Assembly: GCA_963828015.1 (NCBI GenBank)
Contig: CAWHCD010000005.1
Coordinates: 62,001-126,000 of the forward strand
Direction of reading: 5' to 3'
Length of the DNA stretch: 64,000 nucleotides
From: CAVPUA01 sp963828015
Lineage (GTDB): Bacteria; Actinomycetota; Actinomycetes; Mycobacteriales; Jatrophihabitantaceae
Of this stretch, positions 43,860-52,209 are shown piece after piece. Below the pieces are notes generated by a model. That model was not told the origin of the DNA. It did not search any database and was given only the letters and a program-made list of their open reading frames with translations. Numbering within the stretch: position 1 is the stretch's first letter; each line of letters opens with the position of its first letter. Both the position numbers and the translations under genes were made by a program.

Positions 43860-44104
43860 GCACGCGCCGTGCGGCCATTCGGTCGCTGTACGAGCGGGTC
43901 CAGGCGCCGGACTGGGCCGCGCCGAACCTGGACGGGTTGGCCGATGTCCTGCGTGACCTGTCCTGGTTGCCGCCCGGACCGGTCGCGCTCGCCTGGTCGC
44001 CCGATCCGGGCCTGAGTTCGGCCGATCGGCGAGCGATCGAGGCGGTCTTGCGACACGCCGTCGACGAGACGGCTGACGGCCCGCGGCCCGTGCGGCTGGC
44101 GTGA
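43856..44104 (+). CDS. Barstar family ribonuclease inhibitor
   Basis: An 82-residue intracellular inhibitor that would protect the cell from its ribonuclease partner. The core APNLDGLADVLRDLSWLP corresponds to the conserved barstar helix and strand, with the Asp that enters the barnase active site. Translationally coupled to the ribonuclease by the ATGA overlap. It is followed by hemW after 14 bases. The arrangement (toxin first, immunity second, coupled) is that of a toxin-immunity pair. Confidence 0.85.
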   Translation: MSTRRAAIRSLYERVQAPDWAAPNLDGLADVLRDLSWLPPGPVALAWSPDPGLSSADRRAIEAVLRHAVDETADGPRPVRLA

Positions 44105-44118
44105 CGCACACTTGAGCC

Positions 44119-45336
44119 GTGCCCTCCGCCCTGCCCATTGGTGATCCCGCCCCGCCCGACGGGCAGCTGAGCCGGTCGGCGCTCGCCGATCTGACCGAGA
44201 CCCCATTCGGGATCTACGTGCACGTGCCGTTCTGCACCACTCGATGCGGCTACTGCGACTTCAACACCTACACGTCGACCGAACTCGGGCAAAGCGCCAA
44301 CCAGGGCAGCTATGCCGACGCGGTGCTGCTCGAACTGCGCCTGGCCCGAGACGTGCTGCGCTTCGGCGAGCCCACGGTGTCCTCGATCTTCTTCGGCGGA
44401 GGCACCCCGACCCTGCTGCCGGCCGAGCACCTGGGGCTGATCGTCCGCGAGATCGGCGAACTGTTCGACGTCGCCCCCGACGTCGAGATCACGACCGAGT
44501 CCAACCCGGAGTCGGTGACCCCGGCCTACCTGCAGCGGCTGCGCACGGCCGGTTTCACCCGCATCTCGGTCGGCATGCAATCCGCGGTGCCCCACGTACT
44601 GGAGGTGCTGGACCGCACGCATCGCCCGGGACGGCCGGAACAGGTGGTGGCCGAGGCGCGCGCGGCCGGCTTCGAGCACGTCAACCTGGACCTTATCTAC
44701 GGCACGCCCCGAGAGACGGAAGAGGACTGGCAGGCCTCACTCGACGCGGCGATCGGCGCGGGTCCCGACCACATCAGTGCCTATGCCCTGGTCGTCGAGC
44801 AGGGCACGGCGCTGGCCCGTCAGGTCGCTCAGGGGATCGTCGAGGCGCCCGACGACGACGTGGCGGCTGACCGTTACGTCCAGGCCGACGAGACCCTGGC
44901 CGCCGCCGGCTATAGCTGGTACGAGGTGTCCAACTGGGCCACCTCGACCGCGGCCCGGTGCCGGCACAACGAGTTGTACTGGGGCGACGCGAACTGGTGG
45001 GGGGCCGGCCCGGGCGCGCACAGCCACATCGGCGGGGTGCGCTGGTGGAACGTCAAACACCCGGCCCGCTACGCCGCCATGGTCGAAGCCGGACAGAGCC
45101 CGGGGGCGGGGCGAGAGACGCTCGGGGCGCCCGCGCGGGAGCTGGAACGGATCATGCTCAACGTCCGGCGCCGCGAGGGCTTGTCAATGCTCGACGTGTC
45201 CGAGGCGGCCCAGCTCAAGGTTCCGCAGCTGATCCGCTGGGGGCTGGTCGAGCACGACGCGTTCGTCGGTGGACGGATCGTGCTGACCCAGCGCGGGCGG
45301 TTGATGGCCGATGCGGTCGTGCGCGAACTCGTCTGA
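44119..45336 (+). CDS. hemW: HemW family heme chaperone (radical SAM)
   Basis: A 405-residue coproporphyrinogen-oxidase-like radical SAM protein that binds heme rather than making it. The FeS motif CTTRCGYC lies about residues 38-45, followed by FFGGGTPTLL and ESNPES. The C-terminal HemW domain contains ELERIMLNVRRREGL and ends in QRGRLMADAVVREL. It lacks the N-terminal extension of HemN. GTG 44119 has a weak ribosome site. Position between lepA and hrcA is the usual one, here with six accessory genes inserted before it. Confidence 0.93.
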   Translation: MPSALPIGDPAPPDGQLSRSALADLTETPFGIYVHVPFCTTRCGYCDFNTYTSTELGQSANQGSYADAVLLELRLARDVLRFGEPTVSSIFFGGGTPTLLPAEHLGLIVREIGELFDVAPDVEITTESNPESVTPAYLQRLRTAGFTRISVGMQSAVPHVLEVLDRTHRPGRPEQVVAEARAAGFEHVNLDLIYGTPRETEEDWQASLDAAIGAGPDHISAYALVVEQGTALARQVAQGIVEAPDDDVAADRYVQADETLAAAGYSWYEVSNWATSTAARCRHNELYWGDANWWGAGPGAHSHIGGVRWWNVKHPARYAAMVEAGQSPGAGRETLGAPARELERIMLNVRRREGLSMLDVSEAAQLKVPQLIRWGLVEHDAFVGGRIVLTQRGRLMADAVVRELV

Positions 45337-45340
45337 TCGG

Positions 45341-45730
45341 CTAGGTCTCGACCTGCGTGCGGGGCTTGAGCTCGTCGAGGTCCAACACGCGCACATGCAG
45401 CGTGGTGCGCTGTTGCAAGGCGGCCCGCAGGGCCCGGTGCAGGCCGTCCTCGAGGTAGATCTCGCCGCCCCATTGCACGGCGTGGGGGAACAGATCACCG
45501 TAAAAGGTCGAATCCTCGTCGAGCAGTTTGTCCAGGGCCAGCTCGCGTTTGGTGCTGATCAGATGATCCAGGCGTACCGAACGCGGCGCGACCGTGGCCC
45601 AATCGCGGGGCGAGAGCCCGTGATCGGGGTAGGGGCGCCCTTCGCGCACCGCCTTGAAGATCAACTTGGGTCGCCCTCCGCGGTCAGCCCGACATTCCGG
45701 CCAGGAGCGCACCATATCGCGGCGGGCCAT
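45341..45730 (-). CDS. Conserved hypothetical protein, 129 aa (ParB-like EDGLHR motif)
   Basis: A small basic protein starting MARRDMVRSWPECRADRGGR. The second half reads VRLDHLISTKRELALDKLLD and then GGEIYLEDGLHRALRAALQQ. The EDGLHRALRAAL segment recalls the DGHHR-type motif of ParB/sulfiredoxin-fold proteins, but this is only a resemblance. It converges with hemW (four bases between the stops) and diverges from hrcA with 37 bases between the starts, so it may share control with hrcA. Function unknown. Confidence 0.65.
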   Translation of the reverse strand: MARRDMVRSWPECRADRGGRPKLIFKAVREGRPYPDHGLSPRDWATVAPRSVRLDHLISTKRELALDKLLDEDSTFYGDLFPHAVQWGGEIYLEDGLHRALRAALQQRTTLHVRVLDLDELKPRTQVET

Positions 45731-45767
45731 AAGCTCGGTGTAACCAGCCCACCTGAAGGGGAGCCCC

Positions 45768-46787
45768 ATGTCGGTCGAGGATCGCAAACTCGCGGTGCTG
45801 CGTGCGATCGTCGAGGACTTCATCGAGACCAACGAGCCGGTCGGCAGCAAGACGCTGGCCGAACGGCACAACCTCGGTGTCTCCCCGGCGACCATCCGCA
45901 ACGACATGGTCTCCCTCGAAGAGGACGGGCTGATCGCCCAGCCGCACACCAGCGCCGGGCGGGTACCGACCGACGCCGGGTATCGGCTCTTCGTCGACCG
46001 GTTGACGTCGGTGAAGCCGTTGTCCAGCGCGGAACGGCGCGCCATCCACGCCTTCCTCGACGACGCCGTCGACCTCGATGACGTGCTGCAGCGCGCGGTC
46101 CGCACCCTGGCCCAGCTGACCCGCAACGTCGCGGTGGTGCAGTACCCGTCGCTGTCGCGCAGCGAGGTGCGCCACATCGAGATCGTGCAACTCACCGGCT
46201 CCCGGCTGATGCTCGTGCTGATCACCGACACCGGACGGGTCGAGCAGCGCATCGTCGAGCTGCCGGCGATGGTGAGCGAAGACGAGGTGGCGGCGCTGCG
46301 CAACACGCTCAACGCCAAGCTGCGTGACCGCCTGCTGGCCGAAGCGCCGCAGATCGTGGCCGAACTGCCCGCGTCCGTCCCGCCCGAACTGCGGGGATTG
46401 GTGACGACGTTGACGACCGTGCTGCTCGAGGTGCTCATCGAGAAGCACAACGACCGGATCGTGCTGGGCGGCACGGCCAACCTCACCGAGAAGACGCTGG
46501 ACTTTCCGGCCATCCGTCCGGTGCTGGAGGCGCTGGAGGAGCAGGTCGTACTGCTGCGCCTTCTCGATCAGTCGGTCTCCTCCACGCAGGTCTTCGTGCG
46601 GATCGGCAACGAGACCGAACATCAGGGCCTGGCCGGTACCTCGGTCGTGGCCAGCAGCTATCACGCCCGGGGCGAGGCGCTGGGCGCGGTCGGCGTACTC
46701 GGGCCGCGCCGGATGGACTACGCGCACACCATGGCCCGGGTCTCCGCGGTCGCCCGCTACGTCGGCGAACTGCTCGCCGAACGCTAG
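45768..46787 (+). CDS. hrcA: Heat-inducible transcription repressor HrcA
   Basis: Repressor of heat-shock genes that binds CIRCE operators. It has 339 residues. The N-terminal winged helix carries SKTLAERHNLGVSPATIRNDM and QPHTSAGRVPTDAGYR, followed by the GAF-like dimer domain. ATG 45768 has AAGGGGAG upstream. dnaJ follows 78 bases later, with a CIRCE-like element in that gap. Confidence 0.96.
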   Translation: MSVEDRKLAVLRAIVEDFIETNEPVGSKTLAERHNLGVSPATIRNDMVSLEEDGLIAQPHTSAGRVPTDAGYRLFVDRLTSVKPLSSAERRAIHAFLDDAVDLDDVLQRAVRTLAQLTRNVAVVQYPSLSRSEVRHIEIVQLTGSRLMLVLITDTGRVEQRIVELPAMVSEDEVAALRNTLNAKLRDRLLAEAPQIVAELPASVPPELRGLVTTLTTVLLEVLIEKHNDRIVLGGTANLTEKTLDFPAIRPVLEALEEQVVLLRLLDQSVSSTQVFVRIGNETEHQGLAGTSVVASSYHARGEALGAVGVLGPRRMDYAHTMARVSAVARYVGELLAER

Positions 46788-46806
46788 GCCCGGCGACTTC
46801 CGTACA

Positions 46807-46833
46807 GTGGCACTCGCACCAGCCGACTGCTAA
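46807..46833. promoter_or_regulatory. CIRCE-like HrcA operator upstream of dnaJ
   Basis: GTGGCACTC-N9-GACTGCTAA (46807-46833) matches the CIRCE consensus TTAGCACTC-N9-GAGTGCTAA at 15 of 18 arm positions with the exact 9-9-9 spacing. A TACAGT -10 candidate (46803-46808) abuts its left arm, so HrcA binding would cover the transcription start of dnaJ. Its position directly after hrcA supports the function. Confidence 0.7.
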
Positions 46834-46865
46834 CTCAGCACCGTACGAAGGAGTCCACGACCCTC

Positions 46866-48011
46866 GTGGCCGACATACCCCGCGACTACTACGGCGTGCT
46901 CGGCGTCACCCGGGAAGCAACGCCCGAGGAGATCAAGCGCGCCTACCGCAAGCTCGCTCGCGAGCTGCACCCCGACGTCAACCCCGACCCGGCCGCCCAG
47001 GAGCGATTCAAGGCGGTGACCGCGGCCTACGAGGTGCTCTCCGATCCCGAGAAGCGCCGGATGGTCGACCTCGGCGGCGACCCGCTGCAGTCCGGCGGCG
47101 GTGGCGCCGGAGCGGGTAGCCCGTTCGGCGGCTTCGGGTCCTTCGGTGACGTGTTCGAGGCCTTCTTCGGCAACGCCGGCGCGAGCGGTCGCGGTCCGCG
47201 CAGCCGGGTCCGTCAGGGGGCCGACGCCCTGTTGCGGCTCGACCTGACCCTGCCAGAGACCGCGTTCGGCGTGCGCCGCGAGATCGCGGTCGACACGGCC
47301 GTCATCTGCGAGACCTGCCACGGCAACGGCTGCGCCCCCGGGACGAAGCCGCACACCTGCGCCACCTGTGGCGGCGCGGGCGAGATCCAGAGCGTGCAGC
47401 GTTCCTTCCTCGGCCAGGTGCTGACGACCCGGGCCTGCACGGCCTGCGGCGGCACCGGGCAGCAGATCCCGAGCCCGTGCCCGACCTGTGGCGCCGAGGG
47501 ACGCGTACGGGCCCGCCGCACGATCACCGTTGACGTCCCGGCCGGCATCGAGGAGGGCATGCGCATCCGTCTCTCCGGCCAGGGTGAGGTCGGCCAGGGT
47601 GGCGGCCCGGCCGGCGACCTCTACATCGAGGTGCACGAGGCCCAACACGAGACGTTCACCCGCGACGGCGCCGATCTGCATTGCACGGTGGCCCTGCCGA
47701 TGACTGCCGCGGCTCTGGGCACCGACCTCGTCCTCACCACCCTGGACGGTGAGGAGAAGCTCGAGATTCGCGCCGGTACCCAGGCCGGTCAGGTGATCAC
47801 CATGCGCGGCAAGGGGGTTCCCCGCCTGCGCTCCTCCGCCCGGGGCGACCTGCTCGTGCACGTCGAGGTCCGTACGCCGACGCGCCTGGACGACGAGCAG
47901 GCCCGGTTGCTGCGCGAACTGGCTGAGCTGCGCAACGAGGAGGTCGCGGTCGGCAGTGTCCGGGGCGGCCTGTTCAGCAAGATGCGCGACGCGCTCGGCG
48001 GCAACCGCTGA
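46866..48011 (+). CDS. dnaJ: Chaperone protein DnaJ
   Basis: Co-chaperone of DnaK, 381 residues. J domain 1-70 (DYYGVLGVTREATPEEIKRAY with HPD in LHPDVN), Gly/Phe-rich linker 78-105, then the zinc domain (CETCHGNGC, CATCGGAG, CTACGGTG, CPTCGAEG). The C-terminal domain contains VPAGIEEGMRIRLSGQGE. Linkage to hrcA and rsmE indicates the DnaJ2-type paralogue; the dnaK-operon copy would be elsewhere. GTG 46866 has AAGGAG at a long 13-base spacing. A CIRCE-like site precedes it. Confidence 0.95.
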   Translation: MADIPRDYYGVLGVTREATPEEIKRAYRKLARELHPDVNPDPAAQERFKAVTAAYEVLSDPEKRRMVDLGGDPLQSGGGGAGAGSPFGGFGSFGDVFEAFFGNAGASGRGPRSRVRQGADALLRLDLTLPETAFGVRREIAVDTAVICETCHGNGCAPGTKPHTCATCGGAGEIQSVQRSFLGQVLTTRACTACGGTGQQIPSPCPTCGAEGRVRARRTITVDVPAGIEEGMRIRLSGQGEVGQGGGPAGDLYIEVHEAQHETFTRDGADLHCTVALPMTAAALGTDLVLTTLDGEEKLEIRAGTQAGQVITMRGKGVPRLRSSARGDLLVHVEVRTPTRLDDEQARLLRELAELRNEEVAVGSVRGGLFSKMRDALGGNR

Positions 48012-48736
48012 CCCCCCCGCTGTATCTGCTGGCCGAGTTGCCGGCCGGCGAGGTCGTGATCCTGGACGGCGAGGAAGGGCGGCACGCGGGCACGGTGAAG
48101 CGGGTCGAGCTCGGCGAGCTCATCCTGGTCGGGGACGGCCTCGGCACCGTCCTGACCTGCGTGGTCACCGCGGTCGAGCGGGGCCGGGTGTCGGCCGCGG
48201 TCACGTCGCGGGCGGTGTCGGCGGCACCCGCGCCGCGAATCGTCGTCGTCCAGGCGCTACCCAAGGGCGACCGCGGTGAGCTGGCGGTCGAGCTGATGAC
48301 CGAGCTCGGTGTGGACGAGATCGTCCCCTGGGCGGCGGCGCGCTCGATCGCCCAGTGGCGCGACGACCGGGGCGCGAAGGCGCTCGAACGCTGGCGTCGC
48401 ACGGCGCGCGAGGCGACCAAACAGAGTCGCCGCCCCTTTGTCCCACTGGTGTCGGCGCTGGCGAGCACCGCCAATGTGCTCGCACGGCTATCGGCCGCCT
48501 CGGGCCTGGTGCTGTCCGAGGATGCCCTGACGCCGCTGACCGCGGTGCCATTGCCGACGGCCGGGGAGTTGGTGCTCCTCGTCGGCCCGGAGGGCGGGAT
48601 CTCGGAGGAGGAGTCGGGGGCCTTCGCCGCAGCCGGAGCGGTCCCGGTGCGCCTGGGCCCGTCGGTACTGCGCACCTCCACCGCCGGCGCGGCCGCCCTG
48701 GCCGCCCTGAGCCCGGGCCTGGGCCGCTGGAGCTGA
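48008..48736 (+). CDS. rsmE: 16S rRNA (uracil1498-N3)-methyltransferase RsmE
   Basis: Methylates U1498 of 16S rRNA. About 242 residues of the SPOUT (knotted) fold: DGEEGRHAGTVKRVELGE at the N-terminus, VQALPKGDRGELAVELMTELGVDEIVPW, and GPEGGISEEE with LRTSTAGAAALAAL in the SAM-binding knot. The start is a problem. The expected N-terminus TPPLYLLAELPAGEV is open upstream of the first standard start (TTG 48038), and only CTG 48008, overlapping the dnaJ stop as CTGA, would include it. I prefer 48008 on spacing and homology; TTG 48038 is the fallback. Confidence 0.88.
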   Translation: MTPPLYLLAELPAGEVVILDGEEGRHAGTVKRVELGELILVGDGLGTVLTCVVTAVERGRVSAAVTSRAVSAAPAPRIVVVQALPKGDRGELAVELMTELGVDEIVPWAAARSIAQWRDDRGAKALERWRRTAREATKQSRRPFVPLVSALASTANVLARLSAASGLVLSEDALTPLTAVPLPTAGELVLLVGPEGGISEEESGAFAAAGAVPVRLGPSVLRTSTAGAAALAALSPGLGRWS

Positions 48737-48804
48737 GCCGTTTATCTGCGCCGATCGCCAGTACAGTTAGTTCATCGCATCGCCGTCCCAGCAGAGAGTT
48801 GAAC

Positions 48805-49847
48805 TTGTCAGAGAACACCGAATCGCGTGATCGCGTCTCGACGACCGTCGTCGTGCCCGGTGATCAGGCCATGGTCGCTCTGCTCGGCTCACGCGATGAG
48901 CTGCTGCGGGTCCTGGAGCAGATCCTCGACAGCGACATCCACGTGCGGGGTAACGAGATCACAATCTCCGGCGCGGCCGCCGACAACGCCATCGCCACCC
49001 GGCTGATCGAGCAACTGCTCGAACTGGTCCGGGCGGGCGAGACGTTGACCCCGATGCCGTCAACCGGGCCCACGCCATGCTGACCGCGGACTCCAACGCC
49101 CGGCCCGCCGACGTGCTGAGCCTGTCGATCCTGTCGCGGCGCGGCAAGACGATTCGGCCGAAGACCCTGAACCAGAAGCGCTACGTCGACGCCATCGACA
49201 AGCACACGATCGTGTTCGGCATCGGCCCGGCCGGCACCGGCAAGACCTACCTCGCGGTGGCCAAGGCCGTGCAGGCGCTGCAGGCCAAGCAGGTCAATCG
49301 GATCATCCTGACCCGCCCGGCGGTCGAGGCCGGCGAGCGGCTGGGCTTTCTGCCCGGCACGCTCTACGACAAGATCGACCCGTACCTTCGTCCGCTGCTC
49401 GATGCCCTGCATGACATGATGGATCCCGATGCCATCCCGCGGCTGACGCAGGCCGGCACGATCGAGGTCGCGCCGCTGGCCTACATGCGCGGTCGCACGC
49501 TCAACGACGCGTTCATCATCCTGGACGAGGCGCAGAACACGACGCCGGAACAGATGAAGATGTTCCTGACCCGCCTGGGCTTCGGCTCGAAGATGGTGAT
49601 CACCGGTGACGTCACCCAGATCGATCTGCCGGGCACGTCCAAGAGTGGCCTGAAGGTGGTACGCGACATCCTCACCGACGTCGATGACGTCCACTTCGCC
49701 AACCTGTCCAGCACCGACGTGGTGCGCCATCGGCTCGTCGGGGACATCGTCGACGCCTACGCCCGCTATGACGAGCAGAGCGCGTCGGTCCCGGCACCGA
49801 TGAGCACCCGTCAGCCGGTCGGGCCGCGCTCGACCCCTCGTCGCTGA
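48805..49847 (+). CDS. phoH: PhoH-like ATPase, probable one-base deletion near 49051
   Basis: A PhoH-family P-loop ATPase, about 347 residues after correction. The N-terminal part (VALLGSRDELLRVLEQILDS, HVRGNEITISG) is in one frame and ends early at 49083. The rest, from MLTADSNARPADVLSL, is in another. Restoring one base in ACCCCGATGCC near 49051-49053 joins them as TLTPDAVNRAHAML, as in homologues. Walker A is GPAGTGKT and Walker B is IILDEAQNT. The start TTG 48805 has GAGAG upstream. If no error exists, the active protein would start at ATG 49077 and lack the KH-like N-terminus. Followed by ybeY. Confidence 0.9.
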
Positions 49848-49855
49848 CCGCTGCG

Positions 49856-50410
49856 ATGGGCATCGAGGTCAACAACGAGTCGGGCATCGACGTCGACGAG
49901 CGCGCGCTGACCCAACTCGGGCGGTTCGTGCTCGACGCCCTGGGGGTCGACCCGCTCGGCGAGCTGTCCGTGGTGCTGCTCGACGTCGACACGATGGCGG
50001 CCATGCACCAGCAGTGGATGGATCTGCCCGGCCCCACCGACGTCATGGCCTTCCCGATGGACGCCGAGGACTTTGCCGGCGACAGCGCCGATCACGGGGG
50101 TCGTCCCGGGCATTCGACGCCCGAGTACGGCGAGAGCCCGGCGATGCTCGGTGATGTCGTGCTCTGCCCGGCCGTGGCGGCCACCCAGGCGGCCGAGGCC
50201 GGGCATTCGGTCGAGGCCGAACTGCACCTGCTCTGCACGCACGGCATCCTGCATCTGCTCGGTTACGACCACGGCAATCCGGATGAGGAGCGCGAGATGT
50301 TCACCCTCCAGGCGCGGCTGGTGGGCGAGTGGGCGGCAAGCAGCGGGCGCGGGCCGATCCGGGCGCCCTTGCCGGGCACTGGCGGGGTCGTTCGCGATAC
50401 GGCGCGATGA
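49856..50410 (+). CDS. ybeY: Endoribonuclease YbeY
   Basis: Metal-dependent RNase for 16S rRNA 3' maturation and ribosome quality control. It has 184 residues. The zinc motif HGILHLLGYDH (His-x3-His-x5-His) is intact near residue 129. An acidic-to-Gly/His loop (DAEDFAGDSADHGGRPGHST) before GDVVLCPAVA and a 25-residue C-terminal tail make it longer than the E. coli enzyme, as common in actinobacteria. It lies nine bases after phoH, and the next gene overlaps by ATGA. Confidence 0.94.
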   Translation: MGIEVNNESGIDVDERALTQLGRFVLDALGVDPLGELSVVLLDVDTMAAMHQQWMDLPGPTDVMAFPMDAEDFAGDSADHGGRPGHSTPEYGESPAMLGDVVLCPAVAATQAAEAGHSVEAELHLLCTHGILHLLGYDHGNPDEEREMFTLQARLVGEWAASSGRGPIRAPLPGTGGVVRDTAR

Positions 50411-51687
50411 CCAGCGCCGATATTGCGGCCATCGTCATCGCCATCGGCCTGGTGCCGCTCGGTGGCGCGCTGGCCTGCGTCGACGCGGCCCTCACCCGGG
50501 TCTCGGTGGCTCGGGTCGAGGAGTTGCTGCGCGAGGAGCGCCGCGGGGCCAAGCGGCTCACGCTCATCCTCAAGGACCGGGTTCGCTACACCAACCTGCT
50601 CTTGCTGTTGCGGGTCACCTGCGAGCTGACGGCCACCGTCCTGGTCACGATCGCCGCGCGGGCCGAGTTCGGTTCGCGGTGGTACGTCGTCGCGCTCACG
50701 GTGGCCGTGATGGTCGTGGTCTCCTACGTGCTCATGGGCGTCGGACCGCGCACCTTGGGACGTCAACACCCTTATCGGGTCGCCTTGATCTCCTCCGGAG
50801 TGGTGCTGGCGCTCGGTCGCGTCTTCGGGCCGCTCGCCTCGCTGCTGATCCTGGTCGGCAACGCGATAACACCCGGCCGCGGCTTTCGCGAGGGCCCGTT
50901 CTCCTCCGAGGTCGAGCTGCGCGAACTGGTCGACATGGCCGAGCAGCGCGGGGTGGTCGAGCACGGTGAGCGGCAGATGATCCAGTCCGTCTTCGAGCTC
51001 GGGGACACGATTGCCCGCGAGGTGATGGTGCCGCGCACCGAGGTGGTGTGGCTCGAGCAGACCCAGACCGTGCCCGAGGCGCTGACCCTCGCGCTGGCCA
51101 GCGGTTTCAGCCGGATCCCGGTGGTGGGGGAGAACATCGACGACGTCGTGGGCGTCGTCTACCTCAAGGACCTGGCCCGGCGGGCGCAGGACGCTGAAGG
51201 GGCCGCCCGCACCAAGATCTCCGACATCATGCGCCGGGCCGTATTCGTTCCCGAATCCAAGCCGGTCGATGAGTTGATGCGCGAGATGCAGGCCCTGCGC
51301 ACCCACCTGGCCATCGTGATCGACGAGTACGGCGGCATGGCCGGGCTGGTCACCATCGAGGACATCCTCGAGGAGATCGTCGGGGAGATCGCCGACGAGT
51401 ACGACAACGAACAGGCTCCGGTGCAGCGCATCGACGAGGACACCGTCCGTGTCACCGCGCGCCTGGCCGTCGAAGACCTGGCTGAGCTGTTCGACGTCGA
51501 CGTCCCCGACCGCGACGACGTCGAGACCGTGGGCGGCCTGCTCGCCGAATCGCTGGGCCGGGTGCCCATCGCCGGCTCGACCGCCGTCGTCCATGGCCTG
51601 CAACTGGTGGCCGAGAGCGTGGGCGGGCGCCGCAACCGGGTCGACACCGTGCTGGTCACCCGGCTGCCCGAGCGAGGATCCCGATGA
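50407..51687 (+). CDS. CNNM/CorC-type membrane protein with CBS domains (hemolysin C-like)
   Basis: A 426-residue protein with an N-terminal DUF21/CNNM membrane domain of about four helices (residues 5-150). Two CBS domains follow (about 205-330, MVPRTEVVWLEQTQTVPEAL and IVIDEYGGMAGLVTIEDILE). The C-terminus is a CorC_HlyC domain (VQRIDEDTVRVTARLAVEDL). Related proteins act in Mg2+/Co2+ efflux; the hemolysin label is historical. ATG 50407 overlaps the ybeY stop. It is a standard member of the phoH-ybeY-CBS-era group. Confidence 0.92.
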   Translation: MTSADIAAIVIAIGLVPLGGALACVDAALTRVSVARVEELLREERRGAKRLTLILKDRVRYTNLLLLLRVTCELTATVLVTIAARAEFGSRWYVVALTVAVMVVVSYVLMGVGPRTLGRQHPYRVALISSGVVLALGRVFGPLASLLILVGNAITPGRGFREGPFSSEVELRELVDMAEQRGVVEHGERQMIQSVFELGDTIAREVMVPRTEVVWLEQTQTVPEALTLALASGFSRIPVVGENIDDVVGVVYLKDLARRAQDAEGAARTKISDIMRRAVFVPESKPVDELMREMQALRTHLAIVIDEYGGMAGLVTIEDILEEIVGEIADEYDNEQAPVQRIDEDTVRVTARLAVEDLAELFDVDVPDRDDVETVGGLLAESLGRVPIAGSTAVVHGLQLVAESVGGRRNRVDTVLVTRLPERGSR

Positions 51688-51699
51688 GGAGGAGGCCGA

Positions 51700-52002
51700 A
51701 TGAGCGCCGAGTTCACCGACCCCGAGGATTCCAAGCTGCTGACGCTGGCCGCCTCGGCCCAGGCCCGTACCCGGGCCGCGGAGGGCGCCGCCGTGCGTGA
51801 CACCGACGGCCGCACGTACGTGGCCGCGGCGGTGGCGCTGCCGTCGCTGCGGTTGTCGGCGCTACAGGTCGCGGTCGCGATGGCGGTCTCCTCCGGCGCC
51901 CTCGGGCTGGAGGCGGCCGTGGTCACCGGCGCACCCGCCGACCCGGCCGGAGTCGAAGCCGTGCACGACCTGGCGCCGGGTGCGCCCGTCCACTTCCGCT
52001 GA
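51700..52002 (+). CDS. Cytidine-deaminase-like protein lacking the catalytic motif
   Basis: A 100-residue protein resembling the short deaminase-fold proteins found between the CBS protein and era in actinobacteria (Rv2365c-like). The N-terminal LTLAASAQARTRAAEGAAVR and GRTYVAAAVALPSLRLSALQ follow the deaminase pattern. The zinc-binding His/Cys-Ala-Glu and PCxxC motifs are missing, and the protein has no cysteine. It is therefore probably a non-catalytic structural homologue. Start ATG 51700 with GAGGAGG upstream. Confidence 0.8.
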   Translation: MSAEFTDPEDSKLLTLAASAQARTRAAEGAAVRDTDGRTYVAAAVALPSLRLSALQVAVAMAVSSGALGLEAAVVTGAPADPAGVEAVHDLAPGAPVHFR

Positions 52003-52045
52003 CCCTCACCCCTCACCCCTCACCCCCCTCACCCCCTCACCCCCC
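52003..52045. repeat. C-rich imperfect tandem repeat (CCCTCAC)n
   Basis: Immediately after the deaminase-like stop there are five to six copies of a heptamer-like unit, CCCTCAC, with growing C runs (up to CCCCCC), reaching the nested inverted repeat. The strand is almost devoid of G. It is a low-complexity tract with no coding signal and likely length variation. Confidence 0.85.
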
Positions 52046-52046
52046 G

Positions 52047-52112
52047 CGAGTGGGCGCGAACGCGTCGAGTGGGCGCCTGTACGCGCCCACTCGGGCAGTT
52101 GGCGCCCACTCG
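52047..52112. repeat. Nested inverted repeat built from four copies of GAGTGGGCGC
   Basis: CGAGTGGGCGC occurs twice directly (52047-52057 and 52066-52076) and twice inverted as GCGCCCACTCG (52083-52093 and 52102-52112). The inner pair forms a perfect 11-bp stem around the loop CTGTAC, and the outer pair encloses it. It resembles a dispersed intergenic palindromic element (REP/BIME-like) or a compound terminator for the CBS/deaminase transcript. There is no T-tract. Era begins about 100 bases later. Confidence 0.8.
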
Positions 52113-52209
52113 GCGAGGTAAGAGGTGAGCCGGTGGTCGCATAGGGTTGATGCATGCGCTTCAGATTGTTCGTTCCCGCGGCTGCACGCGAGGTCATGCC
52201 GGCGCGGGC

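Noticed and set aside
52150..52209. Longer Era with a 20-residue N-terminal extension
   Set aside because: Era proteins start close to the G domain. The extension is Arg/Cys-rich and unlike the family, and ATG 52210 fits better.
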